Notes: generated from the sequence alone by a model not told the origin. Positions 15,455 to 23,041 are shown, numbered from the stretch's first letter. The stretch is DNA of 64,000 nt from an uncultured Oscillospiraceae bacterium (GCA_944385365.1 CALWWW010000002.1:1-64000), one strand, 5' to 3'. Translations and numbers: made by a program.

Positions 15455-16339
15455 TCACTCTGCCAGATGCAGCTGTTGTTCTAACTGCTGTAAAAATAAC
15501 TCCGCTGGTTTGGAGAACAGTTGAGACCTCTTCCAAACCAGATACATCCCCAGTTCCAGGCGGGGCTCCAAAGGTCGGAAGCAGAGACTGCTGCCGGTGG
15601 TATTGATGAGTTTATCCAAGGCGAAAGCATACCCCATACCCTCGTCCACCATCAGCGAAGCATTGTAAATCAGATTGTAGGTGGCGACGGTATGCAGTTC
15701 CGACGGTTCTCGCCGCAGCCACCGAAAAAGTCCACTTTTATTATCCACCTGACGGGACAGAATCAATGGTTGATTCCAAAGGTCTTCAGGAGTAACAAAT
15801 GGTTTTTGCGCTAATGGACTGTCACGCCGCATTAAAACGCCCCAGGTGTCCCGCATGGGAAGTTCCAGATAGTGATATTTTGTTTTATCAATATCGCCCA
15901 GGAGCATACCAAAATCCAGCAGTCCCTTGTCCAGTTGTTCACAGACATCCGCAGCATCGTCACTGACGATGTGGAACTGTACCGCCGGATATTGTTCCTG
16001 CAGAAGGCGGGCAGCCCTGGCAATCTGCCGGACACCGTCGGTTTCCCCAGTACCGATATAGATATCTCCGCTGACGGTTTCCGGAGATTGCATGATCTCC
16101 TTTTCCGTCCGTCCCACCAGGTCCAGAATCTCCTGGGCCCGCTTCCGAAGATGCAGCCCCTCCTCGGTCAGGGTGATGGTTCGGCCACCTCGAATCATCA
16201 GCTGCTTTCCCAGCGTCTCCTCCAGCTCTTTGAGCTGCCGGGAGAGGGTAGGCTGGGTCAGGTGCAGCGATTGGGCCGCCGCCGAGATGTTCTGCTCCCG
16301 AGCCACCGCAAGAAAATACTGCAAAACCCGCAATTCCAT
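15455..16339 (-). CDS. LysR-family transcriptional regulator
   Basis: A 294-residue LysR protein. The N-terminal winged helix-turn-helix (residues 1-60; LQYFLAVAREQNISAAAQSLHLTQPTLSRQ, broken here only as a motif description) is canonical, followed by a substrate-binding domain. It is divergent from the KTSC-alcohol dehydrogenase operon, the usual layout for a LysR regulator of the adjacent genes, so it probably controls the dehydrogenase in response to a small molecule. It lies inside the cotJC element and would be lost on excision. Confidence 0.9.
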   Translation of the reverse strand: MELRVLQYFLAVAREQNISAAAQSLHLTQPTLSRQLKELEETLGKQLMIRGGRTITLTEEGLHLRKRAQEILDLVGRTEKEIMQSPETVSGDIYIGTGETDGVRQIARAARLLQEQYPAVQFHIVSDDAADVCEQLDKGLLDFGMLLGDIDKTKYHYLELPMRDTWGVLMRRDSPLAQKPFVTPEDLWNQPLILSRQVDNKSGLFRWLRREPSELHTVATYNLIYNASLMVDEGMGYAFALDKLINTTGSSLCFRPLEPRLELGMYLVWKRSQLFSKPAELFLQQLEQQLHLAE

Positions 16340-16442
16340 GGATACCGCCTCCTTACCGTTTCCAGTATACCGCCTTTACCGCAGACTGGCAAGTTTCGCG
16401 TACAGATACCCCGCATCGACTTTGGGCAGCACCTCGTTTTGT

Positions 16443-16471
16443 TTTACAATCGGTGAAAAATCTGCTATACT
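16443..16471 (+). promoter_or_regulatory. Sigma-A promoter for KTSC-adh
   Basis: TTTACA (16443-16448), 17-base spacer, TATACT (16466-16471), in the LysR/adh divergent region. Confidence 0.65.
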
Positions 16472-16512
16472 ATGGGTGTAGATCCACCGGACGAAAAAGG
16501 GGAGTGGTCACA

Positions 16513-16734
16513 ATGCAGCAATACGGCAATATCAGCGGTGTTTCCGATGTGGCAGCCTTTGAAATTGCTCCAACGTATATTGATGTCAAATTTCATAATT
16601 CTTCCAGAGTCTATCGGTATTCCTATACGTCAGCCGGAGAAAGTCATGTGGAAACCATGAAGCAGCTGGCAGCCCAGGGGTATGGATTAAACGCCTATAT
16701 CAACAGAATGGTACGGTATCGATATGAAAAATGA
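16513..16734 (+). CDS. KTSC domain protein, 73 aa
   Basis: A 73-residue protein matching the small KTSC domain: IDVKFHNSSRVYRYSYTSAG in the middle and GYGLNAYINRMV at the end. KTSC domains occur alone or fused to nucleic-acid enzymes; function is uncertain. The ATG at 16513 follows GGAGTGG. Its end overlaps the start of the alcohol dehydrogenase gene by 11 bases, so the two are translationally coupled. Confidence 0.75.
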   Translation: MQQYGNISGVSDVAAFEIAPTYIDVKFHNSSRVYRYSYTSAGESHVETMKQLAAQGYGLNAYINRMVRYRYEK

Positions 16735-17773
16735 AATGCTTGCATATACGTATGTCCGGCAAGGGGAGTTTGCATTGCGGCAAAAGCCCACGCCGGTGCT
16801 GGAGCAGGACCGGGACGCCATCGTGCGGGTAACCCTCAGCAGTATCTGTACCAGCGATCTGCATATTAAACACGGGTCCGTTCCCCGGGCGGTACCGGGT
16901 ATCACCGTGGGCCATGAGATGGTTGGCGTGGTGGAACAGGTGGGCAGTGCAGTCACCACACTCCGTCCCGGCGATCGGGTAGCGGTCAATGTGGAGACTT
17001 TCTGCGGCCAATGCTTTTTCTGTCAGCACGGCTGGGTCAATAACTGTACAGACCCCAACGGCGGTTGGGCGCTGGGCTGTCGGATTGACGGCGGGCAGGC
17101 GGAATATGTGCGGGTGCCCTATGCTGACCAGGGATTGACAAAAATTCCTGACAACGTGACGGATCTTCAGGCTTTATTGGTAGGTGATGTATTGGCCACC
17201 GGCTATTGGGCTGCCAAGATTTCGGAGATTCAGCCCCAGGATACGGTTCTGATTTTAGGTGCAGGCCCCACCGGTCTTTGTACGCTGCAATGCGTCCGGC
17301 TTCACCGCCCTCATTGTATCCTTGTGTGTGACAAAGATGTGGAACGTTTGGCCTTTGTCCGCCGCCACTATCCGGAGGTCATAGCCGTTTTGCCGGACGA
17401 ACTGCCGGCAGCAGTTCAACAGCACAGCGCGCACGGTGGTGCTGATGTGGTGCTGGAAGTGGCAGGCAGTTCCGACACGTTCCGTATGGCTTGGGAATCC
17501 GCTCGCCCCAATGGCATCGTCACAGTAGTGGCCCTGTATGATGGGCCCCAAGTGCTGCCCTTGCCGGAGATGTACGGCAAAAACCTGACTTTTAAAACAG
17601 GCGGAGTAGACGGTTGCCATTGTCAGAAAACCTTGTCGCTGATTGCGGAGGGGAAACTGGATACCACACCGCTGATCACACACCAATTCCCACTGGCTGA
17701 AATTGAACAGGCCTATGCACTGTTTGAAGCGCGGCGGGACGGCGTCATCAAAGTAGCGATTCAATGCAGCTGA
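16724..17773 (+). CDS. Zinc-dependent alcohol dehydrogenase (MDR family)
   Basis: A 349-residue medium-chain dehydrogenase oxidising or reducing an alcohol/aldehyde with NAD(P). The catalytic zinc ligands are in SICTSDLH (Cys), GHEMVG (His-Glu) and the later Asp; the structural zinc site is CGQCFFCQHGWVNNC. A Rossmann motif (LGAGPTGL) follows near residue 180. Substrate cannot be deduced. It is cargo of the cotJC element, probably regulated by the divergent LysR gene. The strong terminator at 17794 ends the operon. Confidence 0.88.
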   Translation: MKNEMLAYTYVRQGEFALRQKPTPVLEQDRDAIVRVTLSSICTSDLHIKHGSVPRAVPGITVGHEMVGVVEQVGSAVTTLRPGDRVAVNVETFCGQCFFCQHGWVNNCTDPNGGWALGCRIDGGQAEYVRVPYADQGLTKIPDNVTDLQALLVGDVLATGYWAAKISEIQPQDTVLILGAGPTGLCTLQCVRLHRPHCILVCDKDVERLAFVRRHYPEVIAVLPDELPAAVQQHSAHGGADVVLEVAGSSDTFRMAWESARPNGIVTVVALYDGPQVLPLPEMYGKNLTFKTGGVDGCHCQKTLSLIAEGKLDTTPLITHQFPLAEIEQAYALFEARRDGVIKVAIQCS

Positions 17774-17793
17774 TTCAGAATAATATTGGATGG

Positions 17794-17828
17794 AAAACCG
17801 ACTCTGCTTTATATGCAGAGTCGGTTTT
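17794..17828 (+). terminator. Bidirectional terminator between adh and the small membrane genes
   Basis: AAAACCGACTCTGC pairs with GCAGAGTCGGTTTT. It serves the adh operon on the plus strand and, with its A/T flanks, the small genes on the minus strand. Confidence 0.85.
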
Positions 17829-17832
17829 GTCA

Positions 17833-18003
17833 TTATTTCCGGCGGCGCAGCCATCGCACTACCAACACAATCAGCACAATGATTCCGACAAGGCCCAACA
17901 CGGACAGCAGCATCTCGGTTTGACCGGTTACAAAGACAACAGTTGGGCCGTCAGCGCCGCCAATGACGCCGAGAGAGGCTAAAAACGTGGAAGAAATCTG
18001 CAC
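17833..18003 (-). CDS. 56-aa membrane protein with a GGADGPT motif
   Basis: Starts with GTG at 18003, seven bases after GAAAGGAG on the minus strand. The product has SLGVIGGADGPTVVFVTG at residues 10-27, then one membrane helix (about 32-49) and a positively charged end (RWLRRRK). The GGADGPT segment is the signature of the beta subunit of sodium-pumping oxaloacetate/methylmalonyl-CoA decarboxylases, yet the protein is far too short to be that subunit. Similar mini-proteins occur in Clostridia; their role is unknown. It is 27 bases downstream of the gene at 18031 in the same operon. Confidence 0.7.
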   Translation of the reverse strand: MQISSTFLASLGVIGGADGPTVVFVTGQTEMLLSVLGLVGIIVLIVLVVRWLRRRK

Positions 18004-18030
18004 TGGAATGCTCCTTTCTGGTTGTTAAGT

Positions 18031-18207
18031 TCAGTATTTCAGTACAAAGTAGATTACATAGACCCAACTGAGCAGCCCATGGAAAATTGCCCATCCCACA
18101 GAGTGCCAGTTGACATAGCTGATCACCATGGCCAAGGCACTGCCAAAGGTGATACCGGTTTTGACAGTTTTGCGGACGGTGTACTGTTTCTGTTTCGTCT
18201 CTTCCAT
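18031..18207 (-). CDS. Small membrane protein, 58 aa
   Basis: Starts MEETKQKQYTVRKTVK at 18207 after GGAGG on the minus strand. It carries two hydrophobic stretches (TGITFGSALAMVISYV and AIFHGLLSWVYVIYFVL), so it is probably a two-pass membrane protein with a basic cytoplasmic N-terminus. It forms an operon with the GGADGPT mini-protein gene. No function is known. Both are inside the cotJC element. Confidence 0.65.
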   Translation of the reverse strand: MEETKQKQYTVRKTVKTGITFGSALAMVISYVNWHSVGWAIFHGLLSWVYVIYFVLKY

Positions 18208-18296
18208 GGGTTTGCCTCCTGAACTTGTGATATACACATCAACATCATAACACAATTTACGAATTTGCAAGAACAGATATGGGATGGCCTTTTTGG

Positions 18297-18325
18297 TCAA
18301 TTTAGACGGTTACACCGCATAAGTT
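18297..18325 (+). promoter_or_regulatory. Possible sigma-E-like promoter before the recombinase unit
   Basis: TCAATTT (18297-18303), 14-base spacer, CATAAGTT (18318-18325). The spacing and the CATA of the -10 agree with mother-cell sigma-E promoters, but several positions deviate. A tentative call. Confidence 0.25.
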
Positions 18326-18347
18326 GGACCGAAAGGAGGCAGGGGAC

Positions 18348-18569
18348 ATGTCCAAACAATTTGCAAAACTGGAGGGAATTCTCCAGGACCATTCCATTAC
18401 GCCGGAGACAGATGCGGTCTTTTTATTCCATCTGAAAAAAGCGCTGCTGCTGGCTTTGAAAGAGCAGGGGCAGCTCAGCGCTATGCAATGCCGCGCGGCC
18501 TGTGAACGTCTGGAGCGGCAGCAGCGCAGCGCCATCTGGCCAGCACCGGTTCCAGGAGAATCGGTATGA
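18348..18569 (+). CDS. Small protein coupled to the cotJC-element recombinase, 73 aa
   Basis: Begins MSKQFAKLEGIL after AAGGAGG and ends with an ATGA overlap into the recombinase gene, so the two are translated together. It is helical and charged, with a leucine/alanine-rich centre (FHLKKALLLALKEQ) and CRAACERLERQQR. I do not recognise the family. Its size and coupling make it a candidate recombination directionality factor or recombinase partner, an inference from position only. Confidence 0.6.
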   Translation: MSKQFAKLEGILQDHSITPETDAVFLFHLKKALLLALKEQGQLSAMQCRAACERLERQQRSAIWPAPVPGESV

Positions 18570-20089
18570 TCTATGTCGCCAGCTATTGCCGGGTATCCAC
18601 CGACCACGAAGACCAACACAATTCGTTTGCGTCACAACAGCGATATTTTCGAGACTATATCCAGCACCATCCTGATTGGGAATTGTATGCCGTTTATGCT
18701 GATGAGGGTATCACCGGAACCAGCACCAAAAAACGCACCCAGTTCAATCGAATGATGGAAGATGCCTACGCCGGAAAATTTCAGTTGATCCTGACCAAGG
18801 AGGTCAGCCGGTTTTCCCGTAATATTCTCGATACCATCGCCTATACACGGGAGCTGAAAGCATTGGGGGTCGGCGTTCGCTTTCTTTTGGATGGTATCTG
18901 TACGCTGGACTCCGACGCCGAGCTCTATCTGTCCATTATGGCATCCATGGCCCAGGAGGAAAGCCGCAAGACCTCCAGCCGGGTCACCTGGGGACAGACC
19001 CGGCAAATGGAAAAAGGCGTGGTCTTCGGCCATTCTCTACTGGGGTATACCGTACAGAACGGAATACTCACTATAGAACCAGACGGTGCGGAGCTGGTTC
19101 GGCAGATTTTTGAACTGTATGCCGTGAAGCAAATTAGTACGGCGGAGATTGCACGAATTTTGACTCAGGAGGGCCACCTGACACATAGCGGCCGCAGGAA
19201 GTGGACAGCCAATGGTGTGCTCAAAATTTTGAAAAATGAGAAATATGTGGGAGACCTGGTGCAGAAAAAGACATATACACCGGATTATCTGTCCCACGAA
19301 AAGCGAAAAAATACCGGGGAAATCCCGCTGATTTGCATAGAAAACCACCATACGCCCATTGTCAGCCGTGAACTCTGGAATATGGCACAGTCACGAATGG
19401 CAAAGAACCGGAAGCAGCCCGGCAGCGGCGGACAGTCCAATCGATACATCTTCTCTGGGAAAATTCATTGTGGGCAATGCGGCGGTGTGTTTGTGGGGCG
19501 GTTTCGGTATGCCAGGAATGGTACCAAAACGCGCCGATGGTGCTGCAATACGGCGGCAAGAGACGGCTCGAACGCCTGTTCTGTGGGGAAGCTGGTCCGG
19601 GACGATGACGCTATGCACATGCTGCGCACGGCGCTCATGCAGTTGCACATGGACCGTGATGCGGTGATCGCTCAAGTTGCCGCGCTGGCTATGGAGGTGA
19701 TTCGAGCTGATGCATGGGACTTGGCAGAGGACCCGGAACGGCTGGATGCTGAGATGGCACAAATCCGGCGCAAAAAAGAAGCCGCCATGGACGCCTGCTT
19801 TTCCGGTCAGATCACTATGGAGGATTTGACGGCCATGCAGCGGCGGTATGCACAGCAGTTACAGCAGCTGGAGCAGCGGCAGGCAAAAGCCCGGCAACTG
19901 CAAGCAGCCGGACAAGACTTGGAGCAGCGAAAAACCGAGATTGCAGCACAGCTCCAGTCCATCCTGTGTTTGGAGACTGAGAGTGAAGTATTCTGCAAGT
20001 CCATTCTCGAGCGGCTGACCGTATGGAAGGATCGCCATATGGAACTACAGCTGCAGTATTTGCCTCAGGTGTTCTGCTTTAGGGAATAA
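18566..20089 (+). CDS. Large serine recombinase of the cotJC element
   Basis: A 507-residue site-specific recombinase. Catalytic domain: YCRVSTD with nucleophile Ser11, DEGITGTSTKKRTQF, KEVSRFSRNILDTI and the SMAQEESRKTS helix. A recombinase domain (HSLLGYTV, ARILTQEG, VLKILKNEKYVGDL) precedes a zinc ribbon (CGQCGG ... CCN ... C) and a long C-terminal coiled coil. The gene ends 81 bases from the right core repeat, the usual place for the integrase of such an element, and it is opposite in strand to cotJC. It is the obvious enzyme for integration into, and excision from, cotJC. Confidence 0.93.
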   Translation: MIYVASYCRVSTDHEDQHNSFASQQRYFRDYIQHHPDWELYAVYADEGITGTSTKKRTQFNRMMEDAYAGKFQLILTKEVSRFSRNILDTIAYTRELKALGVGVRFLLDGICTLDSDAELYLSIMASMAQEESRKTSSRVTWGQTRQMEKGVVFGHSLLGYTVQNGILTIEPDGAELVRQIFELYAVKQISTAEIARILTQEGHLTHSGRRKWTANGVLKILKNEKYVGDLVQKKTYTPDYLSHEKRKNTGEIPLICIENHHTPIVSRELWNMAQSRMAKNRKQPGSGGQSNRYIFSGKIHCGQCGGVFVGRFRYARNGTKTRRWCCNTAARDGSNACSVGKLVRDDDAMHMLRTALMQLHMDRDAVIAQVAALAMEVIRADAWDLAEDPERLDAEMAQIRRKKEAAMDACFSGQITMEDLTAMQRRYAQQLQQLEQRQAKARQLQAAGQDLEQRKTEIAAQLQSILCLETESEVFCKSILERLTVWKDRHMELQLQYLPQVFCFRE

Positions 20090-20122
20090 CGGCTTGTGTG
20101 TTGAATAAACAGCTGTTCTGTG

Positions 20123-20362
20123 CTACAGTATCTTTGCATGGATTTGACCGGTGGGGTTTCTTTTTGATGCTTCTGTACCGATGTCGGTCAGCAAACCCTT
20201 CAACTCCGGGAAGGGCATGGAATACCGCTGGGACAGATAGCGCAGGGAAGCGCCCAATTCTCCGTCAGGCCCGCCGTATTGGGTCAGTATGATGGTAGCC
20301 AGATCTGGATTGGTATGGGCGATACGTACCGGGTATTGGAGTTTTTTTTCATAAACAAACAT
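20123..20362 (-). CDS. cotJC: 5' half of cotJC, interrupted
   Basis: Residues 1-64 (MFVYEKKLQYPVRI ... QYGGPDGELGASLRYLSQR ... LLTDIGTE) are the N-terminal third of CotJC, including the first metal-ligand glutamate in GELGASLRY. After GTE the frame enters the element and reads 15 unrelated residues to a stop. The start overlaps the stop of the cotJA-cotJB gene (TAATG), as in a cotJABC operon. On removal of 15375-20169 it joins the half at 15007 in frame to restore DIGTEELGHLEM. Confidence 0.92.
   Translation of the reverse strand: MFVYEKKLQYPVRIAHTNPDLATIILTQYGGPDGELGASLRYLSQRYSMPFPELKGLLTDIGTEASKRNPTGQIHAKIL
20170..20181. repeat. attR core of the cotJC intervening element
   Basis: CTTCTGTACCGA, the second copy of the core at 15375-15386, in direct orientation, placed over the same GTE codons in the other half of cotJC. 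Confidence 0.85.
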
Positions 20363-20817
20363 TACTTGGTACCTCCATCCTTCACATAATCCCAGGGCCA
20401 GGGGTCTTGCAGCCAGACATATTTTCCATCCGTGACACCGTCGCTTTGCTGCAAGGGACCGTATTTTGCTTCATAAGTCCGGCGTCCCTGCTCATAAAGG
20501 TCGGTGTACTGCTGGAACAGCTTGGTGGCTTCCGCATCATTTTGGTGGGTATCCAAATAGAGTCCCAGTTCGTGCATGGCGAAGCTTAGCGCCATCAATT
20601 CACCCAGAGGTGTATTTTTCTCCGTCCGGTTGACGAGCCCCATAAAGGGTAAATCCAGTCCGGGAAACAACGTGCCGCGAATCAGGGCTTTAGGGGCTTG
20701 GTAGGTCTCGGCATTTTCCCGCTGAAAGGGAACAAAGGGGTTCGCCAGGGGTGCACAGGCCGGCAGACAACCGTTTTTGTCATTACATGTGGCCGGTCGG
20801 ATCACAGTGGTATCCAA
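20362..20817 (-). CDS. cotJA-cotJB: CotJA-CotJB fusion, spore coat proteins
   Basis: One 151-residue reading frame holds both small CotJ proteins. Residues 20-65 (LANPFVPFQRENAETYQAPKALIRG, split by function here; LFPGLDLPFMG) match CotJA, and residues 70-151 (LGELMALSFAMHELGLYLDT ... DPWPWDY) match CotJB. In most relatives these are separate genes. CotJ proteins are mother-cell coat components. The start is TTG at 20817, supported by AAGGAGG eight bases upstream. It is the first gene of the operon whose third gene, cotJC, is interrupted. Confidence 0.88.
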   Translation of the reverse strand: MDTTVIRPATCNDKNGCLPACAPLANPFVPFQRENAETYQAPKALIRGTLFPGLDLPFMGLVNRTEKNTPLGELMALSFAMHELGLYLDTHQNDAEATKLFQQYTDLYEQGRRTYEAKYGPLQQSDGVTDGKYVWLQDPWPWDYVKDGGTK

Positions 20818-20956
20818 TGAAGATTCCTCCTTCTGTCATACTGCTGGGGAGTTCCCCACGATGCAGTCTATGCCAACGGCTTTCGACGCGTTCCAACGGC
20901 GGCAGCTTTTGGCATATTGGCGCCGGATGGCCGTATGCTGTAGAGGGGTGATATGA

Positions 20957-21688
20957 ATGAAAAAACCACTGGCTCTATGGCTTGGATGCCTGATTCTTTT
21001 TATCGGCTTGACGCTGGCTGGACTGCACTCCGGAAGCCGCACCACCCGCAGCGGCATGGCGGCGGTTCTGGGCAGTACGGCAGATGGTTATACAGTGGTG
21101 GTAGATGCCGGTCACGGCGGGGAGGACGGCGGCGCTACATCCATTTCCGGCGTACAGGAGAGCCAGATCAACCTGGAGATTGCCCGCCGGACGGATGCGT
21201 TTCTGGCCTTTCTGGGGTTCCCGACAAAAATGATCCGGGAAAGCGATACCGCCATCTATGACGCCCCGGCGGAGACCATCAGTGAGAAGAAAGCATCCGA
21301 CCTAAAAAACCGGGTCCAGATCGCCAACCAAACACCGGGAGCGCTCCTGGTCAGCATCCATCAAAATATGTTTGAAGATGGACGCTACTCCGGCGCACAG
21401 GTGTTTTACGCCGCAACCGACTCCAGTCGGGAACTGGCAGAGCGGATACAGGAAACGCTGCGTAACGCAGTGGCACCGGATAACCAGCGGCAGGTCAAAC
21501 CGGCGGAAACCGTCTATCTGATGAATCATATCCAATGCCCCGGCATCCTCATTGAATGCGGATTTCTCTCCAATGAGGCGGAGGACCTGCTGTTGCAGGA
21601 CGGGGATTACCAAAAGAAACTGGCCCTGGCCATTGGCGTCGGCGTCAACGGCTGGGCTGCAGAGGAGCAGAACGAACGTGAAGTCTAA
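20957..21688 (+). CDS. cwlD: Sporulation N-acetylmuramoyl-L-alanine amidase
   Basis: A 243-residue amidase that removes peptide side chains for muramic-delta-lactam formation in spore cortex, by family knowledge of CwlD. An N-terminal signal/membrane helix (residues 5-22) is followed by an Amidase_3 domain: VVVDAGHGGEDGG (zinc His53), LLVSIHQNMF and ILIECGFLSN with the catalytic glutamate. It is divergent from the cotJ operon and its end overlaps radA by 11 bases. Confidence 0.9.
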   Translation: MKKPLALWLGCLILFIGLTLAGLHSGSRTTRSGMAAVLGSTADGYTVVVDAGHGGEDGGATSISGVQESQINLEIARRTDAFLAFLGFPTKMIRESDTAIYDAPAETISEKKASDLKNRVQIANQTPGALLVSIHQNMFEDGRYSGAQVFYAATDSSRELAERIQETLRNAVAPDNQRQVKPAETVYLMNHIQCPGILIECGFLSNEAEDLLLQDGDYQKKLALAIGVGVNGWAAEEQNEREV

Positions 21689-23036
21689 GACCATTTATTT
21701 TTGTACCAGCTGCGGCAATGAGACTATGAAGTGGCAAGGGCGGTGTCCAGCCTGCGGCGCGTGGAATTCCATTGAGGAATACAAGGAGCAGAAATCGCCT
21801 TTGCCCAAAGCGGCTTCTCCTGTCCGGGGAACCGCTCGGAAGCCCCGGACCCTGGCAGAGGTGGAGGGGACCGACGAGATTCGGTTTTCCACCGGTTCTC
21901 CCGAGCTGGACCGGGTTCTGGGCGGCGGAGCCGTCAAGGGTTCGCTGGTTTTGGTGGGCGGTGCACCGGGTATCGGCAAATCCACACTGCTGCTGCAAAT
22001 CTGCCGTCATGTTTGCCAGGAACATACTGTACTGTATGTCTCCGGCGAAGAAAGTGAGCGGCAGCTGAAAATGCGGGCGCAGCGGTTGAACGTGGACAGT
22101 GAAAAGCTGCTGGTTTTGTCGGAAACCAGTATGGGAGAAATTCTCAGCGCCGTCAGCGAGGTACAGCCTGATATTCTCATTGCCGATTCCATCCAGACGT
22201 TGTATGACGCCGACAGTACTTCCGCGCCGGGCAGTATTTCCCAGGTCAAGGACTGCACCATGTCTCTGATGCGGCTGTCTAAAACATATGGCATCACGGT
22301 GTTTGTGGTGGGCCATGTCAATAAGGAAGGCGCCATTGCCGGTCCAAAGGTTCTGGAACATATGGTGGACTGCGTCCTGTATTTTGAAGGAGACCGCAGC
22401 ACCAACTACCGCCTTTTACGGGCGGAGAAGAACCGTTTCGGCTCCACCAATGAACTGGGCGTCTTTGAAATGATCGACACGGGCTTGAAAGAAGTCCCCA
22501 ATCCCTCGGAACTGCTGCTGGCAGGCCGTCCCTTGAACACTCCAGGTACATGCGTAGCCTGTGCTATGGAGGGGACACGGCCGGTGCTGGCGGAGGTGCA
22601 GGCATTGGTGACGGCAACCACCTTTAATGTGCCTCGCCGGACCACAGACGGCTTTGACTATAACCGAGCAGCGCTGCTGCTGGCCGTCATGGAAAAGCGC
22701 GGTGGAATGAATCTGTCGGCCTGTGACGCCTATATCAACGTCATCGGTGGTCTGCGGCTCGATGAGCCGGCAGCAGATTTACCGGTAATTCTGGCGGTAG
22801 CCTCCAGCTTTCGGGACAGTCCCATCTCGGACGCCCTGGCGGCTGTGGGGGAAGTGGGACTGACCGGTGAAATTCGGTCTGTGTCCAATCTTCCCCAGCG
22901 ATTGACGGAAATTGCCCGTCTGGGCTTTACCAAGTGCATCATTCCCCGGCAGGGAACGGAGCAGTTGATCGCGCCGAAAGGCGTGGAACTGCTGCGGGTC
23001 CGCAATATACGGGAAGCCATCGAAATTGCGCTGTAA
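21678..23036 (+). CDS. radA: DNA repair/recombination protein RadA
   Basis: A 452-residue RecA-like branch-migration ATPase. It has an N-terminal zinc finger (CTSCGNE ... CPACGAW), Walker A GAPGIGKST, the RadA-specific KNRFG motif and a C-terminal Lon-protease-like domain (NVIGGLRLDEPAADL). The start is GTG at 21678, giving the conserved KTIYFCTSCG start; a longer upstream frame lies wholly inside cwlD. Translation is probably coupled to cwlD. A terminator follows at once. Confidence 0.93.
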   Translation: MKSKTIYFCTSCGNETMKWQGRCPACGAWNSIEEYKEQKSPLPKAASPVRGTARKPRTLAEVEGTDEIRFSTGSPELDRVLGGGAVKGSLVLVGGAPGIGKSTLLLQICRHVCQEHTVLYVSGEESERQLKMRAQRLNVDSEKLLVLSETSMGEILSAVSEVQPDILIADSIQTLYDADSTSAPGSISQVKDCTMSLMRLSKTYGITVFVVGHVNKEGAIAGPKVLEHMVDCVLYFEGDRSTNYRLLRAEKNRFGSTNELGVFEMIDTGLKEVPNPSELLLAGRPLNTPGTCVACAMEGTRPVLAEVQALVTATTFNVPRRTTDGFDYNRAALLLAVMEKRGGMNLSACDAYINVIGGLRLDEPAADLPVILAVASSFRDSPISDALAAVGEVGLTGEIRSVSNLPQRLTEIARLGFTKCIIPRQGTEQLIAPKGVELLRVRNIREAIEIAL

Positions 23037-23041
23037 GCAGC

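Larger units (their letters stand above)
15375..20181. mobile_element. Skin-like intervening element interrupting cotJC
   Basis: Flanked by 12-bp direct repeats located inside the two halves of cotJC. It carries a large serine recombinase next to its right end, a small gene coupled to it, and cargo (LysR regulator, KTSC protein, alcohol dehydrogenase, two small membrane proteins). There are no transfer genes. The precise in-frame restoration of a mother-cell coat gene matches the arrangement of developmentally excised elements such as skin in sigK. That excision is tied to sporulation is inference. Confidence 0.85.

Noticed and set aside
20123..20169. C-terminal 15 residues after GTE as a natural end of a short CotJC
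   Set aside because: They lie beyond the core repeat inside the element and lack all later metal-ligand motifs.
15375..20181. Simple insertion-sequence disruption of cotJC
   Set aside because: No terminal inverted repeats or DDE transposase; a serine integrase, direct core repeats and exact in-frame restoration fit a site-specific element.
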